A stretch of 38,399 nucleotides of DNA from Bacteroidota bacterium (GTDB taxonomy: Bacteria; Bacteroidota; Ignavibacteria; Kryptoniales; JAKASW01), in the NCBI GenBank assembly GCA_021811615.1, contig JAJZNW010000142.1:1-38399 (forward strand). Direction: 5' to 3'. The position numbers and the translations under genes were made by a program. Of the stretch, positions 18,547-26,792 are shown piece after piece. Numbering within the stretch: position 1 is the first letter of the stretch; the number at the start of each line of letters is the position of its first letter. The notes below the pieces were generated by a model, which was not told where the DNA came from, searched no databases, and saw nothing but the letters and a program-made list of their open reading frames with translations.

Positions 18547-19965
18547 GTGAGCGGTCTCGAGAAACTGACGACCAAGCAGGGGAATCTGTTCTTCCTCGTC
18601 ACCAGCGATTTTGTCGCCATGCTTGCGGCCAATGCATTCTATTATTATGTCCGTGTCCGCAGCGGCCTCTTTCGCGTCATGGCTGTTCCTGATTTCTGGG
18701 GACCCGTTGTCCTTCTGTCTCTTTTCCTCATGTTCCTCTTCTGGTTCTGGGGACTTTACAAGTTCAGCTATTTGAGCTCCCGACTGGAGGAAGTCATCGC
18801 AATACTGAAGATAACTACACTCGGTGTGGCGATACTTTTCTTCGCCATCTTCTTCGACGATGCCACTTCCGGAAGAATTCCGCACATCCGTCTGTTCTTG
18901 CTTTTCTACTGGTGCGTCCTCGTATTCTTCGCTTCCTTCTCGCGGGTAATTTTCCGTACCGTGCAGAAGCGCCTGCTGTTGCGCGGCATCGGACTCAAAA
19001 AGGCGATAATAGTCGGTTGCGGTGAGAGAGCAAGATCGGTTTACGATCTCGCGAAGAAGTACAGAAGCCTTGGCTACGAGCCTCTCGGCTTTGTCGCCGT
19101 CGGGGGAACGATTGCTGCAGAAGGCCTTCCAGCTCCTCTCCTTTCCAGATCGGCAGACCTGAACGACACCGTCGAGAAGTACAAGGCGAAGGAGGTAATC
19201 ATAGCGCTCGAAGAGAACGAAAAAGAGAATATCCCCGGCATCATCACGAGCATCAACGGCGCCGATGCCGACATCAAGATCGTTCCCGATCTTTACGATT
19301 CGATAGCCGGCCAGGCGCGAACATCGCAGCTGTACGGCTTCCCGCTTATCGATGTCGTTCCGCAACTCATGCAGCAATGGCAGATAGTGACTAAACGCCT
19401 GATGGATATCGTTGTCTCCGCAGTCTGTCTCGTCGCCGGACTCCCCCTGTGGATTATCGTCGCCGTTGCAATCAAGATCGACTCCGGGGGACCTATTATC
19501 TATAGACAGGAAAGAGTCGGAAAAGAGCTGAAGAACTTTACGCTCAGGAAATTCCGTTCGATGTATGTCGATGCTGAGAAGCAGACCGGGCCTGTCTGGG
19601 CTTCGAAGAACGATCCTCGTGTGACCAAGGTCGGTAGGTTCCTCCGCAAATCGCATCTCGACGAGACCCCCCAATTCCTGAATGTGCTGAAAGGCGAGAT
19701 GAGCCTCGTCGGACCGCGCCCGGAAAGGCCGTTCTTTGTCGAGAAACTTTCGAAGGAGATTCCGCTTTATAAGAGAAGGTACAAAGTCAAACCGGGACTG
19801 ACTGGCCTCGCAAGGGTCAAGTACAAGTACGACGAAAGTATCGAGGACGTTAAAATAGATCTGCAGTATGATCTCTACTATATCGAGAACATGTCGCTGA
19901 GGTTGGATTTTCAAATATTATTCTGGACAATTTTCCACGTAATGCTTGGGAAAGGCCACGCGTGA
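18547..19965 (+). CDS. Polyprenyl-phosphate hexose/HexNAc-1-phosphate transferase (WbaP/WcaJ family)
   Basis: This protein of 472 aa (480 if started at ATG 18523) is the long PNPT type: four N-terminal membrane segments, a CoA_binding_3 Rossmann-like domain with [17 protein letters not shown], and a C-terminal bacterial sugar-transferase domain. The catalytic domain is complete: KRLMDIVVS with its membrane re-entrant helix, [19 protein letters not shown], the Asp-Glu dyad in [22 protein letters not shown] and [12 protein letters not shown]. It transfers a sugar-1-phosphate onto undecaprenyl phosphate and so begins repeat-unit synthesis. I prefer GTG 18547 because GCGGAG is 5 bases upstream; ATG 18523 has no ribosome site. 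It is the first gene of the second polysaccharide operon. Confidence 0.9.
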   Translation: MSGLEKLTTKQGNLFFLVTSDFVAMLAANAFYYYVRVRSGLFRVMAVPDFWGPVVLLSLFLMFLFWFWGLYKFSYLSSRLEEVIAILKITTLGVAILFFAIFFDDATSGRIPHIRLFLLFYWCVLVFFASFSRVIFRTVQKRLLLRGIGLKKAIIVGCGERARSVYDLAKKYRSLGYEPLGFVAVGGTIAAEGLPAPLLSRSADLNDTVEKYKAKEVIIALEENEKENIPGIITSINGADADIKIVPDLYDSIAGQARTSQLYGFPLIDVVPQLMQQWQIVTKRLMDIVVSAVCLVAGLPLWIIVAVAIKIDSGGPIIYRQERVGKELKNFTLRKFRSMYVDAEKQTGPVWASKNDPRVTKVGRFLRKSHLDETPQFLNVLKGEMSLVGPRPERPFFVEKLSKEIPLYKRRYKVKPGLTGLARVKYKYDESIEDVKIDLQYDLYYIENMSLRLDFQILFWTIFHVMLGKGHA

Positions 19966-19986
19966 TCACAAACATTTCTCATAATC

Positions 19987-20004
19987 TGCCGCTTAATTGC
20001 GGCA
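19987..20004 (+). repeat. Hairpin between phosphotransferase and mannose synthase genes
   Basis: TGCCGC (19987-19992) and GCGGCA (19999-20004) pair around a TTAATT loop in the 45-base gap. A second small hairpin, GAGTC-gaat-GACTC (20013-20026), lies directly over the first possible ATG codons of the following gene. They could damp read-through or translation; no T-run follows. Confidence 0.35.
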
Positions 20005-20010
20005 CCTTTA

Positions 20011-20790
20011 ATGAGTCGAATGACTCAGAGTGCGAGCGATCCGATGTCTGAAGCCGTGAAGAAAGTGCTCGTGATTATTCCGACATACAACGAAGCCGAG
20101 AACATCGGCGCCGTCATACCGCGCGTGCTCGATGTTTGCCCTGACACGAATATCCTCGTCGTCGATGACAATTCTCCGGACGGGACTCAGAAGATCGTGG
20201 AAAGCATCTCGCAAACCGATCAGCGCGTCAAGCTGATGAGGAGGGAAGGGAAAGGCGGACTCGGCACGGCTTATATCGCAGGGTTCAAATATGCCATCGA
20301 CAACGATTATGAATATGTGATTGAGATGGACGCGGACCTCTCTCATGAGCCGGGCGAGATACCACGGTTCTGCAAAGCACTAACCGACCACGCGGACCTG
20401 GCGATCGGCTCGCGATACGCTTTCGGCGTTTCGGTCCTTAACTGGCCGATGAAACGTCTTCTCCTGAGCTACGGCGGAAACATCTTTGCAAGGGTCGTTA
20501 CGGGGGTACCCGTCAACGATATGACCAGCGGCTTCAAGGCGTTCAGAGTCGAAGTCCTGAAATCCATAAACCTCCAGACTATCAGGTCGAATGGCTATGC
20601 GTTCCAGGTCGAGATGAACGTTCGGGCTTATAGAAAAGGCTTTAAGATCGTCGAAGTACCGATAGTGTTTACCGAGCGCCGCGTCGGCACGAGCAAGATG
20701 TCGAAGAAAATCGTCTTCGAAGGAGTGAAGATCGTCCTTATTATGGGTATCGGAAGGGTACTGAATTTCTTCGGCTTGAGGAAGCATTGA
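20011..20790 (+). CDS. Polyprenol-phosphate mannose synthase-like glycosyltransferase (GT2, DPM1-type)
   Basis: This 259-aa protein is a soluble GT2 of the DPM1 type: VLVIIPTYNEAENI near residue 20, VVDDNSPDGT near 50, GLGTAYIAGF near 88, and the metal-binding Asp-Ala-Asp in EMDADLSHEP near 110. The MTSGFKAFR and YAFQVEM motifs are also typical, and there is no C-terminal membrane anchor. Such enzymes attach mannose (or sometimes glucose) to a polyprenyl phosphate, which then serves as a donor outside the cell. An internal ATG at 20044 is a possible alternative start, since the first two ATGs lie in a hairpin and none has a clear ribosome site. The end overlaps the next start by 4 bases. Confidence 0.87.
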   Translation: MSRMTQSASDPMSEAVKKVLVIIPTYNEAENIGAVIPRVLDVCPDTNILVVDDNSPDGTQKIVESISQTDQRVKLMRREGKGGLGTAYIAGFKYAIDNDYEYVIEMDADLSHEPGEIPRFCKALTDHADLAIGSRYAFGVSVLNWPMKRLLLSYGGNIFARVVTGVPVNDMTSGFKAFRVEVLKSINLQTIRSNGYAFQVEMNVRAYRKGFKIVEVPIVFTERRVGTSKMSKKIVFEGVKIVLIMGIGRVLNFFGLRKH

Positions 20791-22754
20791 ATAAGCTCGT
20801 CTCCGTAGTCATCGTCAGCTTCAACGTCCGCGGTTTCCTCGAAAGCCTGATCAATTCCCTGAGACGTTCGCTCGAGGGAATTGAGTCCGAAATCATTGTG
20901 GTCGACAACTCCTCGGATGACGATACTGTTGAGTTTCTCAAGAAGAACTTCCCGGATGTGAATCTTATCGAGAATCATCTGAACATCGGTTTCGGGAAGG
21001 CCAATAATCAGGGTGTGAAGGCCTCGACGGGCGAATACCTCCTCCTCATAAATCCTGATGCGGTCGTCGGCGAAAATACCATACGGGAATTGCTCGCTTT
21101 CTCGAAAGAGCATCCCGAGGCTGGCGCGACAAGTTGCAAGGTCCTGAATGCCGACGGCACTCTGCAGAAGACCTGCCGAAGAGGCTTTCCCACGCCGTGG
21201 GTCGCCTTCACGAAAATATCCGGCCTCAGCACCATATTCCCTCGCACGCGCCTCTTCGGAAGGTACAATCTCACTTACCTCAACCCGGAAGAGGACCATG
21301 AGGTCGACGCTGTCGGCGGGAGCTTCATGTTCATCCCGCGGCACGTGTTCGACGAAGTGAGAGGCTTCGACGAGGATTACTTCATGTACGGCGAGGACAT
21401 CGATCTCTGCTATAAAATCAAGAGAGCCGGGTACAAGGTCTACTACACACCGAGGACGACAGCCATACACTTCAAGGGTGAGAGCACACGGCGGAGCAAT
21501 ATCAATCAGACTTATGAATTCTACCGGGCGATGAGCGTGTTCGTGGAAAAACGATACGGCATGAACACGCTTCTGTCCCGCCTCCTGCGGTTGGCCATTC
21601 TGATTAACCGCCAGATGCGTTCAGCCGTCCTCTGGCTCGGCAAAGTCTGGCCGATGGTCGTCGATTTTGTCGTCATCGTGATCGCCATGTTCATCGGTGA
21701 GTTTGTCAAGACACATAAGATTTATGCGATACCTTCGTACGGCAAGCCGTATTTTTACATCGCTCCGGCAATCGCTTTCGTTCTCTTCGGCTCGTCTGTC
21801 GGAGTCTACGGCGAGAACAAGTTTTCCTTTCGCCTTTCACTTCTTACCGCGATCCTGACGTTCCTCCTTTTCTCTTCGCTTACTTTCTTCTTCAAGGAAT
21901 TTGCATTTTCGAGATTGATAGTCCTGATAGCGAGTGCCATAATGTTCGTCGCTCTTCCGGGCTGGCGCCTCATGTACCAGCTAAGAACTTCCGTAGGGAC
22001 TTCCCGGCATCCTTTCTTCGGAAGGAAAACCCTCGTCGTGGGAATGGACCAGCGCTCCGTTGAGCTTATAAAGAAGATTCGCTCCAAAGTGGCCATGGGA
22101 TACGATATTGTCGGAGTCGTGTCGGAAGACGCCTCCTCGGAACAGCGTCTCCTCGGCATAAAAGTCGTCGGCAGCCTCGCAGAACTTCCCAGACTCATAC
22201 GCGAACGGAGAATCGACGACGTTATCTTCGCTTCGGGGAAGGTTTCCTATTCGCAGGTGCTCCAGGCGGTGGGGAGCGTCAAGGATCCTGCAGTAAGCTT
22301 CAAACTGGTCCCCGATACCATGGACGTGATAATTGGCAAGACATACGTCGACGGGCTCGCCGATATCCCATTCGTCGATATCGACTATCACCTGCATCGG
22401 ACCCGGAACGTGAAGGCGAAGCGGGCATTCGATATTCTGTTTGCTCTGGCCGGAATGGCGCTATTGTGGCCTTCGCTCATCAGCGGCAGGGACAACGCAT
22501 TGAGAAGGGTGTACCGGAAATTGCCGAAAGTCCTGTCTGGGAAAATGAGCACGGTTGGGCGTTCGGAATACTATATGCAGGGAAGCGACGAGCTCTTCGG
22601 AAAGATCGGTATAACGGGGGTGGTCCAGCTGAACCGCGGCCAATCTCTCTCTCCTGAGGAAGTCGAAAAGCTCTATATTTACTACGCCCGGAACCAATCT
22701 GTCTGGCTCGACCTCGAAATTATCGCCAAGAGCTTCCTCCAGCTCTTCCGCTGA
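20787..22754 (+). CDS. Fusion: GT2 glycosyltransferase plus degenerate polyprenyl sugar-phosphotransferase
   Basis: This 655-aa protein joins two modules. Residues 1-255 are a rhamnosyltransferase-like GT2 (VVIVSFNV, VVDNSSDDDT, NIGFGKANNQG, the metal site LLINPDAVV at 87-94, YFMYGEDIDLCYK at 198-210). Residues 288-392 contain four membrane segments. Residues 413-530 form a CoA_binding_3-type Rossmann domain (TLVVGMDQRS). Residues 545-653 are the remains of a sugar-transferase domain: KRAFDI, LPKVLSGKMSTVG and GITGVVQLNRG align with [22 protein letters not shown] and [10 protein letters not shown] of the neighbour at 18547. The block between, with the RQERVGK, KFRSM and Asp-Glu elements needed for catalysis, is missing. 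Only the GT2 half is expected to be active; the rest may be a membrane anchor or partner-binding module. It overlaps the upstream gene by 4 bases. Confidence 0.85.
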   Translation: MNKLVSVVIVSFNVRGFLESLINSLRRSLEGIESEIIVVDNSSDDDTVEFLKKNFPDVNLIENHLNIGFGKANNQGVKASTGEYLLLINPDAVVGENTIRELLAFSKEHPEAGATSCKVLNADGTLQKTCRRGFPTPWVAFTKISGLSTIFPRTRLFGRYNLTYLNPEEDHEVDAVGGSFMFIPRHVFDEVRGFDEDYFMYGEDIDLCYKIKRAGYKVYYTPRTTAIHFKGESTRRSNINQTYEFYRAMSVFVEKRYGMNTLLSRLLRLAILINRQMRSAVLWLGKVWPMVVDFVVIVIAMFIGEFVKTHKIYAIPSYGKPYFYIAPAIAFVLFGSSVGVYGENKFSFRLSLLTAILTFLLFSSLTFFFKEFAFSRLIVLIASAIMFVALPGWRLMYQLRTSVGTSRHPFFGRKTLVVGMDQRSVELIKKIRSKVAMGYDIVGVVSEDASSEQRLLGIKVVGSLAELPRLIRERRIDDVIFASGKVSYSQVLQAVGSVKDPAVSFKLVPDTMDVIIGKTYVDGLADIPFVDIDYHLHRTRNVKAKRAFDILFALAGMALLWPSLISGRDNALRRVYRKLPKVLSGKMSTVGRSEYYMQGSDELFGKIGITGVVQLNRGQSLSPEEVEKLYIYYARNQSVWLDLEIIAKSFLQLFR

Positions 22755-22760
22755 ATCGTC

Positions 22761-22816
22761 GATCCACTCATCCACCAATCCCTTAATCCGACAATCCATC
22801 GATTCATCATTCCCCC
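22761..22816 (-). repeat. Degenerate 8-nt-period repeat (seven units), upstream of tetR
   Basis: Seven consecutive octamers share an ATCC or ATTC core, for example GATCCACT (22761-22768), AATCCCTT (22777-22784) and AATCCATC (22793-22800). On the - strand the unit reads GGATNNNN or GGAANNNN-like. The array fills nearly the whole gap between the polysaccharide operon and the tetR promoter and is followed by a C-rich run. A matching array in the other orientation is at 26737-26792. I do not recognise a described repeat family. Confidence 0.6.
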
Positions 22817-22825
22817 ACCCCCCTC

Positions 22826-22854
22826 TTGACAATGGAAACTGTAAACACTATATT
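22826..22854 (+). promoter_or_regulatory. tetR-exporter operon promoter
   Basis: A perfect -35 TTGACA (22826-22831) and -10 TATATT (22849-22854) are separated by exactly 17 bases. Transcription is expected to begin at about 22862, which is the A of the tetR ATG, so the mRNA would be leaderless. Confidence 0.7.
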
Positions 22855-22863
22855 AGTTTCCAT
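22832..22863. promoter_or_regulatory. Palindromic operator for the TetR-family repressor
   Basis: ATGGAAACT (22832-22840) and AGTTTCCAT (22855-22863) form a perfect 9-bp inverted repeat with a 14-base centre. It covers the promoter spacer, the -10 box and the start point, which is the classic arrangement for autorepression by a dimeric TetR-family protein encoded immediately downstream. Binding is inferred, not shown. Confidence 0.65.
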
Positions 22864-23458
22864 GGTGCCACGTACAGAAGACGTCCGTCAGGATATACTC
22901 GATGTCGCATACAGGAGATTCGCGGATATCGGGTTCAAGAAGGTGACGATCGACGAGATCGCCGCTGAACTCGGAATCAGCAAGAAAACCGTCTACAAGT
23001 TCTTCTCGAGCAAGGAGGAAATACTCAGGGAAGTCGTACTCCTGAAAATGAAACTCCTCCTCGAAATGTTCGAGAAGATTCAGTCGATGAAAGAGTCTTC
23101 TGTCGACAAGATACAGGCGATATCCGAAATCGTCGGTACTCACATCAACGAACAATGGCAGCGCATACTTACCGAAGTCAGGCTGAATGCGCCTAATCTC
23201 TTCCGCGAAATAGATGCGATTATCCAGAAACATCTCGCACTCGGATGGCAAAAACTGTTCGTCGAAGGACAAAAAGGAGGCTGGATCAGAAAGGATATTG
23301 ATCCCGTCGTCTTCACTACCGCCTACATCGGCGTGGTCAGGGAATTGATGAAGACAGATTTCCTGTCCAAACATTCATTGACGGAAGCGGAAGTCCCAAA
23401 ACAGGTCTTCAGGATGTTCACCGAAGGTGTTCTTACCGAGAAAGGAAGAAAGAGATAG
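22862..23458 (+). CDS. TetR/AcrR-family transcriptional regulator (CecR-like position)
   Basis: This 198-aa regulator has the TetR helix-turn-helix at about residues 24-45 (TIDEIAAELGISKKTVYKFFSSKEEIL) and a ligand-binding, dimerising helical C-terminal domain. I start it at ATG 22862. A longer reading from TTG 22826 would translate through the promoter itself (the TTG is the first half of the -35 box), so it is not credible. No Shine-Dalgarno sequence is present; with the predicted start of transcription at the ATG, leaderless translation is likely. It probably represses its own operon through the palindrome at 22832-22863 and responds to a substrate of the exporter encoded next. In E. coli the equivalent gene is cecR (ybiH) ahead of ybhGFSR. 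The hlyD-type gene begins 1 base after its stop. Confidence 0.9.
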   Translation: MVPRTEDVRQDILDVAYRRFADIGFKKVTIDEIAAELGISKKTVYKFFSSKEEILREVVLLKMKLLLEMFEKIQSMKESSVDKIQAISEIVGTHINEQWQRILTEVRLNAPNLFREIDAIIQKHLALGWQKLFVEGQKGGWIRKDIDPVVFTTAYIGVVRELMKTDFLSKHSLTEAEVPKQVFRMFTEGVLTEKGRKR

Positions 23459-23459
23459 T

Positions 23460-24422
23460 ATGAAAAAATTTTCCGGTTTGCTCGCTCTCGCTCTGCTCCT
23501 TTACGGATGTGGGAGCAACCGTAATAAGAATGAGGTTACCGGCACAGGCACTGTCGAAGCGACGGAGAGTTCCATCGCAGCACAGGTGCCCGGCAGAATT
23601 ATCAGGATGAATTTCGAGGAAGGCTCGCTGGTCCAGCAGGGTGATACCCTCGCCGAAATTGACCATCGGTCCCTCGTCCAGCAGGTCAACCAGGCACAGG
23701 CCGCCATGGTTATGGCAAAACAGCAGTACGATCTCCTCATAGCAGGTGCGCGAAGCGAAGATGTCAGAGTCGGCGAAGAAGGCGTGAAGCAGGCAGAGGC
23801 TAATTTCAATCTGGCCCAGCTTGCCTACGACCGTACGAGCCGTCTCTACAAGGAACACAGTGTCTCTCAGTCGCAGATGGACGCCGCCCAGGCCCAGTTC
23901 GATGTCGCTCGGGCCCAGTTGAAGTCCGCCCACCAGACACTCGAGAAACTTCGCCATTATGCAAGGCCGGAAGAAATTCGTAGTGCTGCCGCCCAGGTTG
24001 AAGTGGCACAGGCCGCTCTCAAAAACGCGAATATTGCGCTTGAACACTCTTACGTCAGGGCGCCGTTCAGCGGTACGGTCCTCGATAAGCTCCAGGAGCC
24101 GGGAGATTTTGCAACCATCGGCACACCGCTTTACACGATCGCCAACCTGAAACGAATGAAGATGACCGTCTACATCAGCGAAGTCGACCTCGCGCGTATC
24201 AGGCTCGGGGATAAAGCCAAAGTGGTCCTCGACGGTATGCCGAATCATCCGTTCGACGGCAAGGTCATTTACATCTCCCCGACGGCTGAGTTTACTCCGA
24301 AAAATGTGGAAACCAAACAGGACCGTATCAAACTTGTGTTCGCGGTGAAACTGGAGATAGCCAATCCAGAGGGCTACCTGAAGGCGGGGCTTCCCGCAGA
24401 CGCGACAATTTTTACAGAGTAG
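23460..24422 (+). CDS. HlyD/YbhG-type periplasmic adaptor lipoprotein
   Basis: This 320-aa membrane-fusion protein begins with a lipoprotein signal peptide; the lipobox is L-Y-G-C with the acylated Cys at residue 17. The first lipoyl half (VEATESSIAAQVPGRI) is followed by a long coiled-coil hairpin (about residues 75-185, rich in Gln, Ala, Glu), the second lipoyl half (HSYVRAPFSGTVLDK) and a beta-barrel domain (KMTVYISEVDLARI, KAKVVLDG). It would link the inner-membrane ABC transporter to TolC in the periplasm. I start at ATG 23460, since the protein then opens with a standard signal peptide, rather than at 23427 inside tetR. A GGA-rich ribosome site lies in the end of tetR. YbhG is the closest functional analogue by gene order. 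Confidence 0.9.
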   Translation: MKKFSGLLALALLLYGCGSNRNKNEVTGTGTVEATESSIAAQVPGRIIRMNFEEGSLVQQGDTLAEIDHRSLVQQVNQAQAAMVMAKQQYDLLIAGARSEDVRVGEEGVKQAEANFNLAQLAYDRTSRLYKEHSVSQSQMDAAQAQFDVARAQLKSAHQTLEKLRHYARPEEIRSAAAQVEVAQAALKNANIALEHSYVRAPFSGTVLDKLQEPGDFATIGTPLYTIANLKRMKMTVYISEVDLARIRLGDKAKVVLDGMPNHPFDGKVIYISPTAEFTPKNVETKQDRIKLVFAVKLEIANPEGYLKAGLPADATIFTE

Positions 24423-24486
24423 AGGCAGCTGACGCGCCATGCCCTTTACGCCTGGCGCCGATGATGACTTCTCTTTCAGAGAACAC

Positions 24487-25395
24487 ATGATCATACAGGC
24501 AACCGAGCTTACAAAAAAATACGGCGACCTCACGGCAGTCGACAAAGTGTCGCTCACCGTGGAGCGCGGCGAGCTTGTCGGGGTAATCGGCCCTGACGGG
24601 GCAGGGAAGACGACCTTTCTGAAAATGCTGGCCGGCGCGCTCGAGCCGACCGGCGGAAGCATCGTGGTCAATGACAAGTCTTTCGCTAAGAATCGACGCG
24701 AGCTCAAAGAAGAGATCGGCTACCTGTCTCAGGTCAGCCAGGCGTACGGCGACCTGACGGTGTGGGAGAATATAGAGTTCTTTGGAAAAATCAGGAAGGT
24801 CCGTGACTGGCAAGAGCGAGGCGAGCGGCTGCTCGAATTTGCGAGACTCACGGAATTCAAGGCGAGGCTTGCCGATCAGCTTTCCGGCGGGATGAGACAG
24901 AAGCTCGGCATCTGCTGCGCAGTCATTCATCAGCCGAAAATCCTGATACTCGATGAGCCTACGACAGGCGTCGACCCGGTATCGAGAAGAGAATTGTGGC
25001 TTATCCTCGCTTCGTTCCTGAGGAATGAAATGACGATACTCGTGGCGACTCCCTACCTGAACGAGGCAGAGAGATGTAACCGGGTCGCCTTGTTGAGCGA
25101 AGGGAGACTTCTCCGCTATAACTCTGTCCCGGCTCTCATTGCGGAAATGTCGCTCCACGTTTTCGAGATTCATTCACGGAATCTAAAGGGAGCCTTTGAA
25201 ATAGTTTCGGGATTCGATTTCGCCCGGAACCTCGTAGTACTCGGCGACAGGATAACCTTCCTCGTGGCCGAGGACTCGCTCCAAAACGTCGACACGGTAT
25301 TGAGCGCGGTAAGAAGCCGCATCGACGACAAAGCGGAATTGAAAGAAATAAGTGCATCATTGGATAATATTTTTGCAAGTCTGATAAAGACGTAA
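24487..25395 (+). CDS. ABC transporter ATPase 1 (N-terminal YbhF-like half, switch His replaced)
   Basis: This 302-aa ABC-2-type ATPase has Walker A GPDGAGKTT (about residues 34-42), Q-loop LSQVSQAYGDLTVWEN, an intact signature LSGGMRQKL and Walker B ILILDEPTTGVD. At the H-switch it reads VATPYLNEAERC, with Pro where most ABC ATPases have His, as in the non-canonical half of YbhF-type proteins. The second ATPase of the operon (26791) has the His but a degenerate signature, so the two are expected to form a heterodimer with one consensus site. The start could be ATG 24439 or ATG 24487; I choose 24487 because it begins directly with the conserved MIIQATELTKKYG. The C-terminal domain of about 80 residues is typical of drug-export ATPases. 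Confidence 0.88.
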   Translation: MIIQATELTKKYGDLTAVDKVSLTVERGELVGVIGPDGAGKTTFLKMLAGALEPTGGSIVVNDKSFAKNRRELKEEIGYLSQVSQAYGDLTVWENIEFFGKIRKVRDWQERGERLLEFARLTEFKARLADQLSGGMRQKLGICCAVIHQPKILILDEPTTGVDPVSRRELWLILASFLRNEMTILVATPYLNEAERCNRVALLSEGRLLRYNSVPALIAEMSLHVFEIHSRNLKGAFEIVSGFDFARNLVVLGDRITFLVAEDSLQNVDTVLSAVRSRIDDKAELKEISASLDNIFASLIKT

Positions 25396-25410
25396 AGGAG
25401 GATACTGAAA

Positions 25411-26733
25411 GTGCGGAAATTAATGGTCATGATGGCAATTATAGGTTTTGCGGCGTCGGCGTTCGCGCAGACCCCGCTTACCCTGCAGGAAGCGTTGAAG
25501 GTAGGGCTTGAAAATTCAAAATCGCTCAAGATCTCGGAACTGAGCTCGATCTCTGCGGAAGCGAATTACCGTGAGGTGAATGCGAACAGGTGGGCAAGCC
25601 TTTCTTTCCAGGGAAGGTATACACGGCTTTCTGAGATACCACCTTCGCTTCTCACTCTTCCTGTCAGCATCCCCGGGTTCGGAAATACTTTCCAGATTTC
25701 ACCGAACGTTTACAACAACTATGATCTCGAACTGAGCGTGAAGCAGCCTCTCTTTACCGGGTTCCAGCTGCTCAATTCTTCGAAGGCCGCGAAAGAAAAC
25801 GCGGAAGCTGCCGGATATGATACCAAAACCGACAAGGCGAACCTGAAAGTACAGATCGCAACCGCATACTGGAATGTATATAACGCCGAGCAAGCAGAGG
25901 AGTTCATGCAAGAGAATCTCGACAGGACAAGATCGCACTATCAGCAGGCCGAGAATATGATGGCACAGGGAATGCTGACGCAAAGCGATGTGCTCAGCGC
26001 CAAGGTCCAGGTCTCCAACGGCGAGCTACTCCTTCTGAACGCCCAAAATAACGTGAAGCTGGCCGAGGTTGCACTTAACAACGTTCTCGGAGTTCCGCTG
26101 AGCACCAGGTTCCAGATAAAGTCGGTGCCTCAGGCGGGAGATACAACTCTGCCCAAGCTTGGTCAGCTGCTGAATCAGGCGCTCGAGCACAGAAGCGAGC
26201 TTAGATCCCTTAGGCTGAAGGCCAGGGCGGCGGGAGCCATGGCAGCTGCTGCATGGGGCGCTTACCTTCCACAGGTTTCTATCGTCGGCAACTTCTACTA
26301 CCAGAAACCTAATCAGAGGATATTCCCCACCGAGAACGTGTTCAAGGATACCTGGGATGCCAGTCTCGTGGTAAGTCTTCCAATATGGAACTGGGGGCAG
26401 ACTCAATCGAAAGTTGACGAAGCCAATGCGCAGAGCGAGCAGGCACAACTCGCCGAACAGCAGGCAGCCGACAATGTCTATCTGGATGTGACCCAGAGCT
26501 ACCTGAATTTCAAACAGTCGATCGACAGGATAAGAGTGGCCTCCACTACGGTAAAAGATGCGGAGGAGAGTTACAGGATATCTGACCAGAAGTTCAAGGT
26601 CGGACTCGTTACTAACACTGACCTTATGGATTCGGAGGTCGCGCTCCTCCAGGCGAAGCTGAATTACTCGCAGGCTTTGACCGACCTGGAAATCGCCAGG
26701 GTCAGTCTGGAAAAGGCGACCGGAGAACTGTGA
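25411..26733 (+). CDS. TolC-family outer-membrane efflux protein
   Basis: This 440-aa outer-membrane factor has a signal peptide (MRKLMVMMAIIGFAASAFA, cleavage expected before QTPLT) and two OEP repeats rich in long helices, beginning TLQEALKVGLENSKSLK and, in the second half, LLNQALEHRSELRSLRLKA. TolC-like trimers form the exit duct of tripartite exporters. The GTG start at 25411 has a near-perfect AAGGAGG (25396-25402) 8 bases upstream, starting right after the stop of the preceding ATPase gene. Placing tolC between the two ATPase genes is not the E. coli ybhGFSR arrangement; it makes the operon self-sufficient for a complete pump. Confidence 0.92.
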   Translation: MRKLMVMMAIIGFAASAFAQTPLTLQEALKVGLENSKSLKISELSSISAEANYREVNANRWASLSFQGRYTRLSEIPPSLLTLPVSIPGFGNTFQISPNVYNNYDLELSVKQPLFTGFQLLNSSKAAKENAEAAGYDTKTDKANLKVQIATAYWNVYNAEQAEEFMQENLDRTRSHYQQAENMMAQGMLTQSDVLSAKVQVSNGELLLLNAQNNVKLAEVALNNVLGVPLSTRFQIKSVPQAGDTTLPKLGQLLNQALEHRSELRSLRLKARAAGAMAAAAWGAYLPQVSIVGNFYYQKPNQRIFPTENVFKDTWDASLVVSLPIWNWGQTQSKVDEANAQSEQAQLAEQQAADNVYLDVTQSYLNFKQSIDRIRVASTTVKDAEESYRISDQKFKVGLVTNTDLMDSEVALLQAKLNYSQALTDLEIARVSLEKATGEL

Positions 26734-26736
26734 AAG

Positions 26737-26792
26737 GGAATCATGGAATATTGGAATAGCGGACCGATGAAATACCGGATCGATGGATAGAT
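26737..26792 (+). repeat. Degenerate 8-nt-period repeat (seven units) between tolC and ATPase 2
   Basis: Seven consecutive octamers, six starting GGA, fill the gap between the tolC stop and the next start codon: for example GGAATCAT (26737-26744), GGAATATT (26745-26752), GGATCGAT (26777-26784) and GGATAGAT (26785-26792). The last unit runs into the ATG at 26791. The - strand array at 22761-22816 has the same period and core. Some GGA units may serve as weak ribosome sites. Confidence 0.6.

Noticed and set aside
18517..19914. A 465-codon open frame on the - strand opposite the sugar-phosphotransferase gene
   Set aside because: It is the mirror of a clearly conserved gene. The translation is rich in Arg, Asp, Glu and Gln with no recognisable domain. 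It arises from codon bias on the coding strand.
22826..22861. N-terminal extension of TetR from TTG 22826
   Set aside because: These bases are the -35 box, spacer and -10 box of the promoter and carry the operator; the conserved protein begins at ATG 22862.
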